Shown here: positions 51,865 through 61,723 of the stretch, piece by piece | Numbering within the stretch: position 1 is the stretch's first letter | Layout of the letters: every line of letters begins with the position of its first letter | NCBI RefSeq assembly: GCF_040954835.1 | Contig: NC_090696.1 | Span: 78,844,722-78,908,721 of the forward strand | Length of the DNA stretch: 64,000 bases | Source: Lepisosteus oculatus | Taxonomy: Eukaryota; Chordata; Actinopteri; Semionotiformes; Lepisosteidae | Direction: 5' to 3' | Made by a program: the position numbers and the translations under genes | The notes under the pieces: generated by a model | Database searches by the model: none | Told to the model about the DNA's origin: nothing | Seen by the model: only the letters and a program-made list of their open reading frames with translations

Positions 51865-51905
51865 ATGATTTATTTGCATGGGTGCACACATGTATATAAA
51901 TCTTG
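51865..51905. repeat. Quasi-palindromic hairpin, copy 4
   Basis: TGATTTATTTGCATGGGTGC followed by ACACATGTATATAAATCTTG keeps the core and a GATTTAT/ATAAATC stem with a one-base shift. Confidence 0.65.
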
Positions 51906-52339
51906 CATTGGCTGTAGAGTAAAACTGAATTGAGGACGTAAGGTAGAAATGAATAAAAGGAAAACTAATGCCATCCACTCACTTGGAAAAGAGGGATTGG
52001 TTTAGCTGAGTGCCGCTCTTTTTTGGTACCTGCACAGAAAGCCCTTTGTCATGGGAGGGGATTTCCTACAGAATGAGGTAGGAGAAAGATGGGGGTTGTT
52101 TGTTCTGTTTTGTGAGAAGAGATGTGTAGTTATGTGGCTTTGTAAATTCTTTGCCAGAAAATGTCCTCATGTATTGAAAATCTATATTTTTGTTGGTGTG
52201 GGATGATTAAAAATGACTAAATGTACTGAGTCGGTTTTCTTTTGTTTCTTGTATGCTGATTGTGGTTGTGGTTGTACAAGGTGCTATATTGAGTATATAC
52301 TGGCACTGGACCTGCTTTTCCCTACATTGTTTTATTTAG

Positions 52340-52400
52340 GTCACAATCTTTGGGTACATTTATTTAACATTTATTTGGGTACTCTTTGGGTACATTCCTC
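52340..52400 (+). repeat. Second GGGTAC cluster
   Basis: TTTGGGTACATTTATTTAAC, ATTTGGGTACTCTTTGGGTA. This is a related but smaller cluster to that at 50,580-50,720. Confidence 0.5.
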
Positions 52401-52669
52401 AGCATAGAGGATGTTTATAAGCAGTTTTAATTTTATTTTTAGTGATCTAAGCATTTGTATACATTCCTGTATTATGAAAACCTGTGGTATTTGTGGAGAA
52501 AATAGGTGAGCTTTAAGGTATATATTTTAGACATTGACGGTGTAAAACACAGAATTGAAATGCAGTTTGTGATTTTTAAATGTTTTTAAATTGGCCACTG
52601 GGTGATTTGTGCATAGTGAAATAGTGTAGAAATGAATATGCACATTTATTCCCATTTGTTTATATGCTT

Positions 52670-53100
52670 GGGCGGCATTATGCAGGGGTGGGCCCAGTGT
52701 GGAGGTGGAGCCCTGGTAGAAGGGTAACCCCTTGTCTTTGTAGTACCAGGTGTCCTGGCTTCCAGCTTATGAGTCCCAGCTGGGCAGGTCCTATAAAGGC
52801 ACACTGGACACCCTCTGAGAGGAGCAGAGCCACCCCTGGATGATGGTGTTTTTGCACCATCAGTCCTGCTGAGGATTGTACCCGTCTTAGGTTTTCATCT
52901 TCTGTTTTGCCTGTCCCTTTATGCCCTTTCACAGGGGCAGGCAAACGCATGCATCTTTTTATGCACTAACTTGTTATGCACAGACTGGACCCCACTGAAT
53001 AGCAAATGTCCAGTCTGGTGACTGCTGTGATAGCAGTTTTTTCCCCAAGCTGGACCCCATTAGAAAGGTTAAGCCCAGCTTGTAGGTAACATGGCAGTTG
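52670..53100. other. GC-richer island with several short perfect hairpins
   Basis: The island stands out from AT-rich flanks. TGATGGTG (52,841-52,848) pairs with CACCATCA (52,855-52,862) across a 6-base loop. CAGACTGGAC (about 52,982) pairs with GTCCAGTCTG (about 53,009). CAAGCTGG/CCAGCTTG flank the segment at 53,046-53,082. A TATA-like CCTATAAAGGC lies at about 52,790. It may be a structured RNA, a promoter-proximal region or a transposon fragment. I recognise no RNA family. Confidence 0.3.
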
Positions 53101-54033
53101 CTTACTTTATTTTCTCACTTTTTGTATTGTTTTTGATCCCAGCTAACCTCACACTGGTGCTTCTGTCTCCTCAGCTGGGGTGTTGACTTTTTACTGGTGC
53201 TGTCCATGGTGCCTCCCACTATACACTTTCATTTAAGAGTAATTGCTGTATAATTTCAGTTTTCCATTCCATTTCAAGTGTTTACTTAAGTATGTTGTGT
53301 AGTATATCAGGTTTATTGTATTTGCGGTGAATTGGGCTGGTGGCATTACTAAATCTCTTAATGTAACAGTTGATGCCTTTTAAAGGGGTACAAAAGTGTG
53401 GGACTGAGATAGTACAAGTACTGCTACAGATCAAGCCATTTCATACTGTATAGATTGAGACTGCATTGCAAAGGAAAGTGCTATTTTTGTAACACTTTGT
53501 TTGTGAAATATTTATGTAATTAGTTAGTGTGAAATTGTTATAATGCAGCAGTTTAAGATTACAGAGTAGACCAATAGCAGGAATATAATAGTTTATTTAT
53601 GAAAAAAGGAGTTGTCAGAATTGTATTGAGTTGTGTAGAGGTTGCAGTTTGGGGTAGAGACAACTGTTAGCCATGCTGGCAGTACAAAGGGTTAAATTCA
53701 AAAGAGGTTAATGGTCTAGAAAATGTAAGTGTTATACAGTTTTAAACTGTAATTAGATTGTTTGGTTAGTGAGGTCTGGTTTAAATGACTGATAACTGCC
53801 AACTAGGAGGTATAAATCCATTTACAATGGTTTACCCATACAGCTCACTGCACTGATGATGGGTGGGATGCCAGTCCATTCCTCAGGTCTCATCATGCCA
53901 AAATGCAATTAACCCACCTCCATGCTCCTGGACTGCCTCTGAACTAGTTTTCATAAATAAAATGTAATGTGTAGAAAAATAAACTGGTGACACAAGGACC
54001 ATGTGTAAGAAGTGTTTATTTTTATGAGCACAG
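53101..54033. other. AT-rich DNA, no gene seen
   Basis: Only short frames. The 73-codon minus-strand frame at 53,883-54,104 overlaps the better-supported plus-strand exon candidate and has no recognised domain. AATAAAATG (about 53,956) and AATAAACTG (about 53,979) lie upstream of that candidate, so they are not its own poly(A) signals. Confidence 0.45.
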
Positions 54034-54123
54034 GGTGGACGAGTCATTGACAACCACAATGATGTCCTGGAGAGGCGCAAGAATGTGTACATTGACTTTA
54101 GCAATGATATGTATCACTCATAG
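54034..54123 (+). pseudogene. Possible orphan C-terminal coding exon (29 codons plus stop)
   Basis: After an acceptor-like TTATTTTTATGAGCACAG, one frame reads GGRVIDNHNDVLERRKNVYI then DFSNDMYHS and a TAG stop at 54,121. The charged and aromatic composition, with the IDNHND and ERRKNVYIDF stretches, is much more protein-like than any other frame nearby. Upstream exons are not visible within several kilobases. It may be a terminal exon captured by subtelomeric duplication, or a processed or retroelement fragment. I do not recognise the protein. Confidence 0.3.
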
Positions 54124-54780
54124 GGTAAATAAAAATAGTCGGGTTTAACATGAGTAATTATCATGTCAAACTGTTGGGTTGCTAGTTGATTCACAGCAGC
54201 CTTTTATTCGTAATTTTTAAAAGAATCCAGGGTGTTCAGCTCAAGGATTTGCCATGTAGTGTTTTCCAGACCATCACGGCAGTTGTGACATGTCTCCCAT
54301 TCTTGCCTCCAAAGTCCTCCAGATTAACAAACAATAGGTACGTGAATCTTATTTTGAAGGGGGTGAGAGGAAATTATATGAAAAGGTCAGATCCAGATCC
54401 AGCTTTAAGTTCAACTGCTTTTAGATGTAATTAAATTGAAGGAAACTGTGACATGCTATGTTCTGAAAGATTTTAAATGTCACTCTAGTTGTGCCATACT
54501 CATATGAGCCATAGGAGATTAGTAGTTATTGTACTTATCAAGGTTTTGTTGATTTATTTCGCTTCTGTTTTTGGTACGGTAGCTAAAGTGCTCAGTTTAT
54601 TCAAACTATTAGGGCTTAGGGGTCTTTTTCTCCAATCCCAGAGGTTAAAGTGTGTATTGGTTCAGTCCAGCACAGAATTTAAGGACCTTTAAAATTATAA
54701 TGTAGTCCATTTCATTAGTTAAATTCCAGTTTTTCAAGTATCTTATCTTGTTTTTCTTATAACCTTTTAAAGTTAATTAC

Positions 54781-55345
54781 ATTATTATAATTGCTTACAC
54801 TTATACAGTGATTTTCTGGACACTCCACTCAAAGTGCTTTGCAGGCAATGGGGAGTCCCCTCCATCACCACCAATGTGCAGCCTTACCTGCATGATGCAA
54901 ACGCAGCCATAGTGTGTCAGAACTCTCACCACACACCAGCTCTCACTGTGGAAGAGAACAGAGTGATGGAGCCAGCTCAGAGATGGGGTTATTAGGAGTA
55001 CATGATCAGTAAGGGCCAATGGGAAAATAGACCAGGACACCAGGGTAATACCCCTACTCTTTTTGAGAAATGCCCTGGGAGTTTTTATGACCACAGGATC
55101 TCAGTTTTACTTTTCATCTGAAGGACTGTGCCTTTTTACAGTTTAGTGTCCCCTTCACTATACTGGGGCATTAGGACCCACCTAGACTGAAAGGTGAGTG
55201 CCCCCTGCAAGCCCAAATAACAGCTCTTCCAGCAGCAACCTTAGTTTTTCCCAGGAGGTCTCCAATTCAGGTATTGACCAGGCTCACGTCTGCTTAGCTT
55301 TAGTGGGCTACCATCTGGGACCTGCAGGGTGATATGGCTGCTGGC
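54781..55345 (-). mobile_element. 5S-rRNA-derived SINE (SINE3-like), full length, minus strand
   Basis: Read on the minus strand from 55,345, the element begins GCCAGCAGCCATATCACCCT and continues through AAGCTAAGCAGACGTGAGCC, the 5S rRNA internal promoter region (A-box/C-box) of RNA polymerase III. The body follows. It ends in a tail AAAGCACTTTGAGTGGAGTG, then TCCAGAAAATCACTGTATAA and a short ATT-rich run at 54,781. The 5S-type head with a LINE-like tail defines the SINE3 class in fish. It would be mobilised in trans by a partner LINE. The 97-codon minus-strand frame inside it is not a gene. The copy at 55,824 is the same family. Confidence 0.88.
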
Positions 55346-55823
55346 AAGATAATGAAATAGGTCCTCTTAATTAATATGGAGCTGTTTGGAAGTTTCCACA
55401 AATTATAAAGTCAGTAGAAACTTTAACAAGTATGAGTAGGCTATTACAAAAAAGGTAGTAGATTGGGTTCTTAAATATCAATCTAAAAGTAAAAGTACTT
55501 TTCTCAACAATAGTTTTGTAGGAGCAGCCAAGTGAATTTAATCTAAGCACTCCTTCTCTAAAATAAAGTTTGTAAGAAAAAACATGGGACTAACTAGCAA
55601 ATGAAAGATTTGTCCCAAAACCAGTAAAGAAACAGTACTCACCACTCTCCTCAGCTCCTGGACTCTTGAATGAAAACAGAGGCACAGGGAGTCTGCTCTT
55701 TTATCCTCTGAGCTGGGGTGGCTCCTCCCCCTCAGAATATACCAAGTCCAGTGAGGGGTAAAACCTTCATAGCTGACACCTATAGTGAATAGCTGAAAAC
55801 AAGATTAAATTAACAAGATTAGA
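55346..55823. other. Spacer between two head-to-head SINEs
   Basis: This stretch is mostly AT-rich and unique. Its right third contains a minus-strand promoter-like segment listed separately. Confidence 0.5.
55633..55745 (-). promoter_or_regulatory. Possible minus-strand promoter plus short first exon
   Basis: Read on the minus strand, a TATA-like GGATAAAAG (55,698-55,706) is followed about 55 bases later by GAGAGTG and a near-consensus splice donor GTGAGTACTG (55,633-55,642). Upstream lies a GC-rich GGAGGAGCCACCCCAGC stretch. The layout (TATA-like box, short exon, strong donor) resembles the plus-strand modules at 45.2, 58.6 and 59.2 kb but faces the other way. No coding frame is evident. 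Confidence 0.25.
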
Positions 55824-56384
55824 GCCAGCAGCCATATCACCCTGCAACCTGCAACTGGGAACCCACTGAAGCTAAGCAGGTGTGAGCATGGTCAGTACCT
55901 GGATGGGAAACCTCCTGGGCAAAACTAAGGTTGCTGCTGAAAGAGGTGTTAGTGGGGCCAGCAGGTGGTGCTCACTCTGTGGTCCATGTGGGTCCTAATG
56001 CCCCAGTATAGTGATGGGGACACTATACTGTAAACAGGTGCTGTCCTTCGCATGAAATGTAAAACTGAGGTCCTGACTCTCTGTGGTCATTAAAAATCCC
56101 ATGGTGTTTCTTATAAAGAGTAGAGGTGTAACCCCAGTGTCCTAGCCACATTTCCCATTGGTCCTTACCAATCATGGCCTCCTAATAATCCCTATCTATG
56201 AATTGGCTTCATCACTCTGCTCTCCTCTCCACTGAGAACTGGTGTGTGGGGAGCGGACTGGTGCATCATCCAGGTGGGTGCTGCACATTGGTGGTGGTGG
56301 AGGGGATCCCCATTACCCGTAAAGTGCTTTGAGTGGAGTGTCCAGAAAAGTGCTGTATAAGTGTAAGCAATCATTATTATAAAT
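55824..56384 (+). mobile_element. 5S-rRNA-derived SINE (SINE3-like), full length, plus strand
   Basis: It starts GCCAGCAGCCATATCACCCT, then GAAGCTAAGCAGGTGTGAGC, GTCAGTACCTGGATGGGAAA and CCTCCTGGG, closely following the 5S rRNA gene including its internal control region. The body (GGTCCATGTGGGTCCTAATG, TATAGTGATGGGGACACTAT) matches the minus-strand copy. It ends AAAGTGCTTTGAGTGGAGTG, TCCAGAAAAGTGCTGTATAA and ATTATTATAA. Length is about 560 bp, similar to the other copy. Confidence 0.9.
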
Positions 56385-57150
56385 CAAAAGATATTCAAAC
56401 TCAATATAATAGGTCTATTCATTTGAAGATGGATTCTAAATTTATCATTTTTTGGGTTAAATAAAGTGCAACTGATTGAATCTTATGAGTGGGATGCTAT
56501 TCATTGATTCTTCCTGTTTTCACTTTTGAGCTTCTCTGTGTTTGGTGATCAAGAGATTTATACAGAAATAAGCATTCAAAGTGCATGTTTAAATATTAAT
56601 ATGGAATTTTACAGCTAAAGGGAAATGTTGGTAGCTGAGCATAAAAATAACAGGAGCATAATGTCCTTCAAGATCATATTATCATAAAAGATATTAATAT
56701 AGGAATATAAACATTATATTTAATGTCCATGGCTGATAGTGGTAGCTTAAATAAACAGTACACAACAATTTTCCACTTTACAAACATTTTATGCATCAGT
56801 CTTTAACTATGTCACTTACTGTAGTTATTTTGGAAAAGTTGTGATGTGCTCTTTCTGACTATATTTGTAGTTTAAAATACTATTTTAATATATAATTATA
56901 TATATTTTCTATGAATCCTTGCTGTTTTTATGCCAGTAAAAAAGTGTACTTTTTAGAATCTGCTTAGTAGGGAATATAATATGGAATCATGTAGTAAAAG
57001 AAATTAGTAATGATATTAATAGATCAAAATATGATATATTTATATAACTGATGGTATAACCGCAGTCCACTTCTTTGTAAATTTTTTATTTTTTCTGACT
57101 CGTTTACTCTTGATTCCTTTCGGTACATTTTGACCTGTCTGTTTCGGCAA
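56385..57150. other. AT-rich DNA, no gene seen
   Basis: High A+T with short palindromic AT runs (TATATAATTATATATAT near 56,890). No frame, RNA gene or known repeat is recognisable. Confidence 0.6.
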
Positions 57151-57154
57151 TGGT

Positions 57155-57240
57155 TGCGAGTGCTCTGTTGGTGTAGTGCTTTTGGGGGGTGGGTTCCTCT
57201 CTGGGAGATCTGGGTTCAGTTCCTGCTTAGGGCACATGTT
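57155..57240 (+). mobile_element. tRNA-like SINE head (weak)
   Basis: TGGTGTAGTGCTTTTGG (A-box-like, near 57,170) is followed by ATCTGGGTTCAGTTCCTGC (B-box-like, near 57,209) and a 3' GGGCACATG, then a T-run at 57,239-57,247 that could terminate RNA polymerase III. The stems are poor, so this is a decayed tRNA or a SINE head. Confidence 0.35.
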
Positions 57241-57427
57241 TTTTTTCTAATAAATAGTCTCATTAAAAAGTAAATAGTAGGTACACTAAATTTTTATATA
57301 TCTGCAAAAAAAGACACACCATGTTCAAACCACAAGCATGTTAAAAATAGGTTTAGATAGTAAAAATTCTTAATGCATGAAATAGGGTAGAGCATGCTAC
57401 ATTACGGTCCATGAGCAGTCTTTTGGG

Positions 57428-57730
57428 GGCTGGTTAGCTCAATTGGTAAGCACGTGGTGCTGATAACACCAAGGTTGTGGGTTCAATCCCCCTAGGAGCC
57501 AGGAAGTCCCCTTTTCCTTGGGGCAGTGTAGAGGCTCTGTGGCTGGCAGAGGAGTCCTATGCCATTGGGCTCCTGAGTGAACCCCCAACTGATCTGGGGA
57601 CACTGTAAAAATGGCTGACCCTGTGCTCTGACCCCCAGCTTCTCTCCCTGTCTGTGTGTCTTGTGGAGAGCAAGTTGGGGTCTATGAAAAGACAAATTCC
57701 TAATGTCAAAAAATCATATATGGCCAATGC
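57428..57730 (+). mobile_element. SINE with tRNA-Ile(GAT)-like head
   Basis: Positions 57,428-57,501 form a tRNA-length unit: GGCTGGTTAGCTCAATTGG (A-box), an anticodon arm TGGTG-CTGATAA-CACCA with a perfect 5-bp stem and GAT anticodon, then GTGGGTTCAATCCCC (B-box). The acceptor stem has two G-G mismatches, the D stem is imperfect and the T stem is weakened, so it is not a sound tRNA gene. The body continues with GGGGCAGTGTAGAGGCTCTG, CCCCCAGCTTCTCTCCCTG, GTGGAGAGCAAGTTGGGGTC and GACAAATTCCTAATG. The outer AGCTT..GGAGAGCAAG region can pair. The tail is near TATGGCCAATGCGG. Minus-strand frames across it are not genes. Confidence 0.75.
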
Positions 57731-57789
57731 GGTGATTTTATCTATTTTCCATTACCTCAATGGGGACACTAAAAGTTTTAATAATTAAA

Positions 57790-58707
57790 TGTCAAATTGT
57801 TTCCAAAACATCACAGTTCCATTTTAAAATTATTATCAAGTGGTATTAATTCAGTACCACTTTTTTATAATAACAGGAAGTGGTGTTTTTACTATACATT
57901 CTTAGAAAAGGATAAAACATTATGACGTTTTATGAAGTACAGTATATAAACTTTATAATGGCAGAAGCAACATGTTTAAACTTTTCCATAATCCATTGTA
58001 AGTCACCAAGTTAAAGATTTTGATGCATAAAAATATGTATGAAGAAGGTGGAATACTGTTGTGTACATTTTATTATTTAGCTTCCACTACCATCTACTGT
58101 GTGTACATTATTTATATATTACATTATGCTTCTGTTTTTAATTTACAGTATATTATTAAACATTTTTATATTTCCAACTGAGAAATCTTGTTTTTATTAA
58201 ATCTACCTAATTTTTAAGTACTTTAATATTTAACACGCTGTCATACACAGTATACAATTCGATTTCTATTACTGAAAAAAGATTGAACATCCCCTTTGAA
58301 TGGGATTCAAAATTAGACATTTTCTGGTGACTGTCCAAATGTTCCACAAAGTAGTGTAGTCCCACAACTAAGTATCTGTAAAAAGTTTTGGTACCCAGCA
58401 GATCCTGAACCTCTTAAGTACCCTTGCATTGTCACCCATGCATTCTGAATGGCTGGATCTGTAGATGGGCTGGCTAATACTTTGTCATTGGAAACTGGTG
58501 TGTCGCATTATAAACAATATGGTATTGTTAATTGACCATTTCGAGGAGATGTTGGGATAGGTTCTTGCTGAATTAGCCACACCTCTGAGTTAATCATGAG
58601 GGTTTTAAAGACACAGCATTGGGATCAGTAGTCATTCTGTTTCTGGCTCCTGCAAGGGTAGGAGCTCTTGGCTTGCAGATGTGGTGGCCTGAAGACTGCG
58701 GAGAAAG
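57790..58707 (+). repeat. Segmental duplication copy B with promoter/exon-1-like module
   Basis: Paralogous to 43,840-45,302 (landmarks listed there). The 3' part has GGGATAGGTTCTTGCTGAAT, a TATA-like GGGTTTTAAAGAC at 58,611, a short GC-richer segment CTCCTGCAAGGGTAGGAGCT with an internal hairpin, and the donor AAAG|GTGAGTGG with GT at 58,708. It points toward the telomere. Confidence 0.6.
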
Positions 58708-58856
58708 GTGAGTGGTTTTGATGTGTTTGGGTAGTAATTTGAAAAAGTTTGAAGGTTGAAGGTGTTTAGAATATTTGTGCACTGTGAGTTTGAGAAGGTT
58801 TTTGGTATGTGTCTGGTGGAAAGGTGGCATATTCAATTGAAACTTAACTTTCTTCT

Positions 58857-59230
58857 AAAGACTGCCCAAATGTTCCACAAAGTAGTGTAGTCCCACAACT
58901 GAGTATTTGTAAAAACTTGTGGTACCCAGCAGAGCCTGATCCTCTAAGTAACCCCCAGCGTTATCACCCGTGCATTCTGAATGGCTGGATCTGTAGATGG
59001 GCTGACTAATACTTGTTTAGTCATTGGAAACAGGTGTGTGTTGCATTATAAACAATAGGGGTTTGCAAATTGACCATTTCAAGGAGATGTTGGGATAGGT
59101 TCTTGGTGAATTGGCCACACCTCTGAGTTAATCATGAGGGTTTTAAAGACACAGTCTGGGGGCTGGTAATCATTCTTTCCGGCTCCTGTAAGGGTAGGAG
59201 CTCTTGGCTTGCAGCTGTGATGTCCTGAAG
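58857..59230 (+). repeat. Tandem copy C of the promoter/exon-1-like module
   Basis: ACTGCCCAAATGTTCCACAA onward repeats 58,327-58,707 at an offset of about 530 bp with high similarity. The TATA-like GGGTTTTAAAGAC is at 59,149, and CTCCTGTAAGGGTAGGAGCT and GGCTTGCAG follow. The donor has become CTGAAG|GTGGGTGG (GT at 59,231), a weaker but still usable form. Copy C lacks the sequence between the middle of the exon and the B donor (about 14 bases). Confidence 0.65.
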
Positions 59231-60493
59231 GTGGGTGGTTTTGATGTGTTTGTTGGCTTTGGGTTGTAATTTGAAAAACAATTTGAAGGTGTTTAGAATA
59301 TTTAATGTGAGTTTGGGAAAGTTTTTGGTATGTGTTGGGTGGAAAGGTAGCATATTCAGTTGAAACTAGACTTTCGTTGAAATCTGGATTTTTTTTTCAT
59401 CTTTTAATTGAAATGTTTTCACCTATGGGTTATCTTCAATAAGATGACCTTTGTAAATGGCTTTCCAAAGGCTGGTAGATGAGGATTTAAACCTCTCGGG
59501 ACCCGAATTTGTTAATTTTCCTTGCTTTTTGTAAGCATTCAAAGAAATAAGACAATACAATCCTGGATGAGTGCTTTCACAAGGATGGCAGGTAAGAGAA
59601 TACACATTTTAGGGGTTGACAAGAAGATAGTATTTTTAGATCAGGGTCAGTGTTCTGGGAAGATTTGAGTTGGAGAAATTGAGATGTATGTTTGGGGTGT
59701 GTAACTGATTATTGTTGTATATCTAAAGTAATTTTTGATGGCAAGTTGACATTTGGAATAATTACATGATGGTTTTTCCTTTCAGACGGGAGAAGAATGA
59801 GGAATTAAAGGGTTAGGGACTAATTTGGTCAAATGTTTTTAGTTATGTCTGGCATTTAAAGCTTGTTGAATTGTGACTATTGTACTGGAGGTAAAGTATG
59901 TTGTTGGTGGTATGTTTTTTTTTTCATACAATGTAAAACTGAAGTTGGAGCATTTCTTTCTCTTTGATTGTGGAGGTAGTTTAGTTGTTTCTTAATAGGG
60001 AAACTGCACAATTACCTTTTTTTTGCAAGGGGTATTCTGTGGGAAGGGAGGTCTTGGTTTTGGGGGAGGTTTTGTTATGAACTGAAGTATTTTATTTTGA
60101 TGTTTAATATAAATGTAAACTAATCTTTAAGTTGTTTTTTTTTTCTACTTTGGTCATTTTGTGGGAGGTGGTGGCCAGATCTTTGTTTCATTGGGTACCT
60201 GTATGTCTGCATGTGGTGCAGATGTGGGAGACGGTGTCCATCTTCCAAGAGAGGTGTTTGTAGTGTGAGATTTTTATTTCCTGACCAGAATTGGAACAGA
60301 AGGTGAAAATGGTGTGCATCTTGAAGAGGCCTCATCAGGAGCAGCTTTTGAGTGGACCTTTTTCCTCTGCCAGTGTTTCAACTTTAGACTTTTTCTACAA
60401 CCAAATTATGTCTGGATGGAGTTGAGGAGCCTGTCTGAAGTAGTAATGGACTTTTAAAAGAAGTAAATAGTTGTGGTATGTTAAGTAAACTTG
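59231..60493. other. T+G-rich DNA, no gene seen
   Basis: The plus strand is markedly rich in T and G, with many TTTTTTTT runs preceding TAG/CAG trinucleotides and GTAAGT/GTGAGT-like phrases. Minus-strand frames at 59,423 and 60,120 are short and lack domains. It could be intron and exon of the transcript implied by the upstream modules. Confidence 0.45.
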
Positions 60494-61116
60494 TTCTGTG
60501 TATTATTTTGAGTAAGTGAATGTGGAATCATTGTAGCTTGTAATGTGGTGTTTTCTTGGATTGTAAAGAACCTGATTATGATGGGGAAAAATGGTTTGTA
60601 AATTGTTTTGTATTGTTAAGGGCAATGTCCCTAACTGTAAACTTTGTTTTTAATTAATTGTAATGCAATGTCCTTGAAATTGTTTAATGCTCACTGAATG
60701 TTATGTTGCCAATTGTCATGATGTAGTATTGTAATTTGAGCACAATAAAGTTTCTGGGAGTGCTCTTTGAGGATTTGTATTGATGACAGGAAAACAATGT
60801 GGGTATGTTTGTTATACAATGTCATTGTTTTAAGCTGTACTGTATTTTGAGTGATTTGAGAAATCATCCTTTGTGTGTTTTTTATTTTCCAATGAGCTAG
60901 AATGCATGTTCTTTCTTTAAAGAGCAGTGTTTGTTTAGGGTTTGTTGAAATGATGTAATGTTTAACACCCTTTCATAGATTGAAGAGGCAGGTGGTAAGT
61001 ACCTATTTGTGTGTGGGGGGTTAGGGATAAGTTTTAGCTCAGTAGTTTTAGCTTGCTGTTATTGTTGTCTTGTTTTGGGTTAACTTTGCTTCTAACCCTA
61101 GAACCATACCACCATG
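60494..61116 (+). repeat. ~610-bp subtelomeric repeat, copy 1
   Basis: The unit starts TTCTGTGTATTATTTTGAG. It contains TTGGATTGTAAAGAACCTGA, a canonical poly(A) signal AATAAA at 60,744-60,749 followed by GT-rich sequence, and a splice-donor consensus GGTG|GTAAGTACC (GT at 60,995). It ends with CTTCTAACCCTAGAACCATA. The next copy starts 623 bases later. The unit is T+G-rich with no conserved coding frame. Confidence 0.85.
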
Positions 61117-61723
61117 TTCTGTGCATTGTTTTGAGCAAGTGAATGTGGGATCATTGTAGCCTGTAATGTGGTGTTTTCTTGGATTGTAAAGAACTTGATT
61201 ATGTTGGGGAAAAAATGGTTTGTAAATTGTTTTGTATTGTTAAGGGCAATGTCCCTAACTGTAAACTTTGTTTTTAATTAATTGTAATGCAATTTCCTGA
61301 AATAGTTTAATGCTCACTGAATGTAATGTTGCCAATTGTCTGATGTAGTATTGTAATTTGAGCACAATAAAGTTTCTGGGAGTGCTCTTTGAGGATTTGT
61401 ATTGATGACAGAGAAGTGTGGGTATGTTTGTTATACAATGTCATTGTTTTAAGCTGTACTGTATTTTGAGTGATTTGAGAAATCATCCTTTGTGTGTTTT
61501 TATTTTCCAATGAGCTAGAATGCATGTTCTTTTTTTAAAGAGCAGTGTTTGTTGAAATGTTGTAATGTTTAACACCCTTTCATAGATTGAAGAGGCAGGT
61601 GGTAAGTACCTATTTGTGTGTGGGGGGTTAGGGATAGCTTTTAGCTCAGTAGTTTTAGCTTGCTGTTATTGTTGACTTGTTTTGGGTTAACTTTGCTTCT
61701 AACCCTAGAACCATACCACCATG
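61117..61723 (+). repeat. ~610-bp subtelomeric repeat, copy 2
   Basis: Near-identical to copy 1, with small indels; length 607 bases. AATAAA is at 61,366-61,371 and GTAAGTACC at 61,602. The end CTTCTAACCCTAGAACC is retained. Confidence 0.87.

Larger units (their letters stand above)
51511..52660. other. G+T-rich DNA, remnants of duplicated modules; no gene seen
   Basis: Apart from the hairpin copy and GGGTAC cluster listed separately, this stretch has only short frames and low-complexity T/G-rich sequence. Confidence 0.5.

Noticed and set aside
55824..55940. Genuine 5S rRNA gene
   Set aside because: Similarity to 5S is confined to the head and carries many changes. It continues into a SINE body and tail, and an identical-type element lies inverted nearby.
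57428..57501. Functional tRNA-Ile(GAT) gene
   Set aside because: The anticodon arm is good, but the acceptor, D and T stems have mismatches and the unit continues into a SINE body.
60100..60340. Minus-strand 71-codon frame at 60,120-60,335
   Set aside because: Short, begins without promoter or splice context, and lies in T+G-rich DNA where the minus strand has few stops by composition.
61010..61110. Interstitial telomere sequence (GGGTTAGGG, CTAACCCTAG) in the 610-bp repeats
   Set aside because: Only one hexamer-length match each, expected by chance in T+G-rich DNA. It may matter only as the border where the TTAAG array begins.
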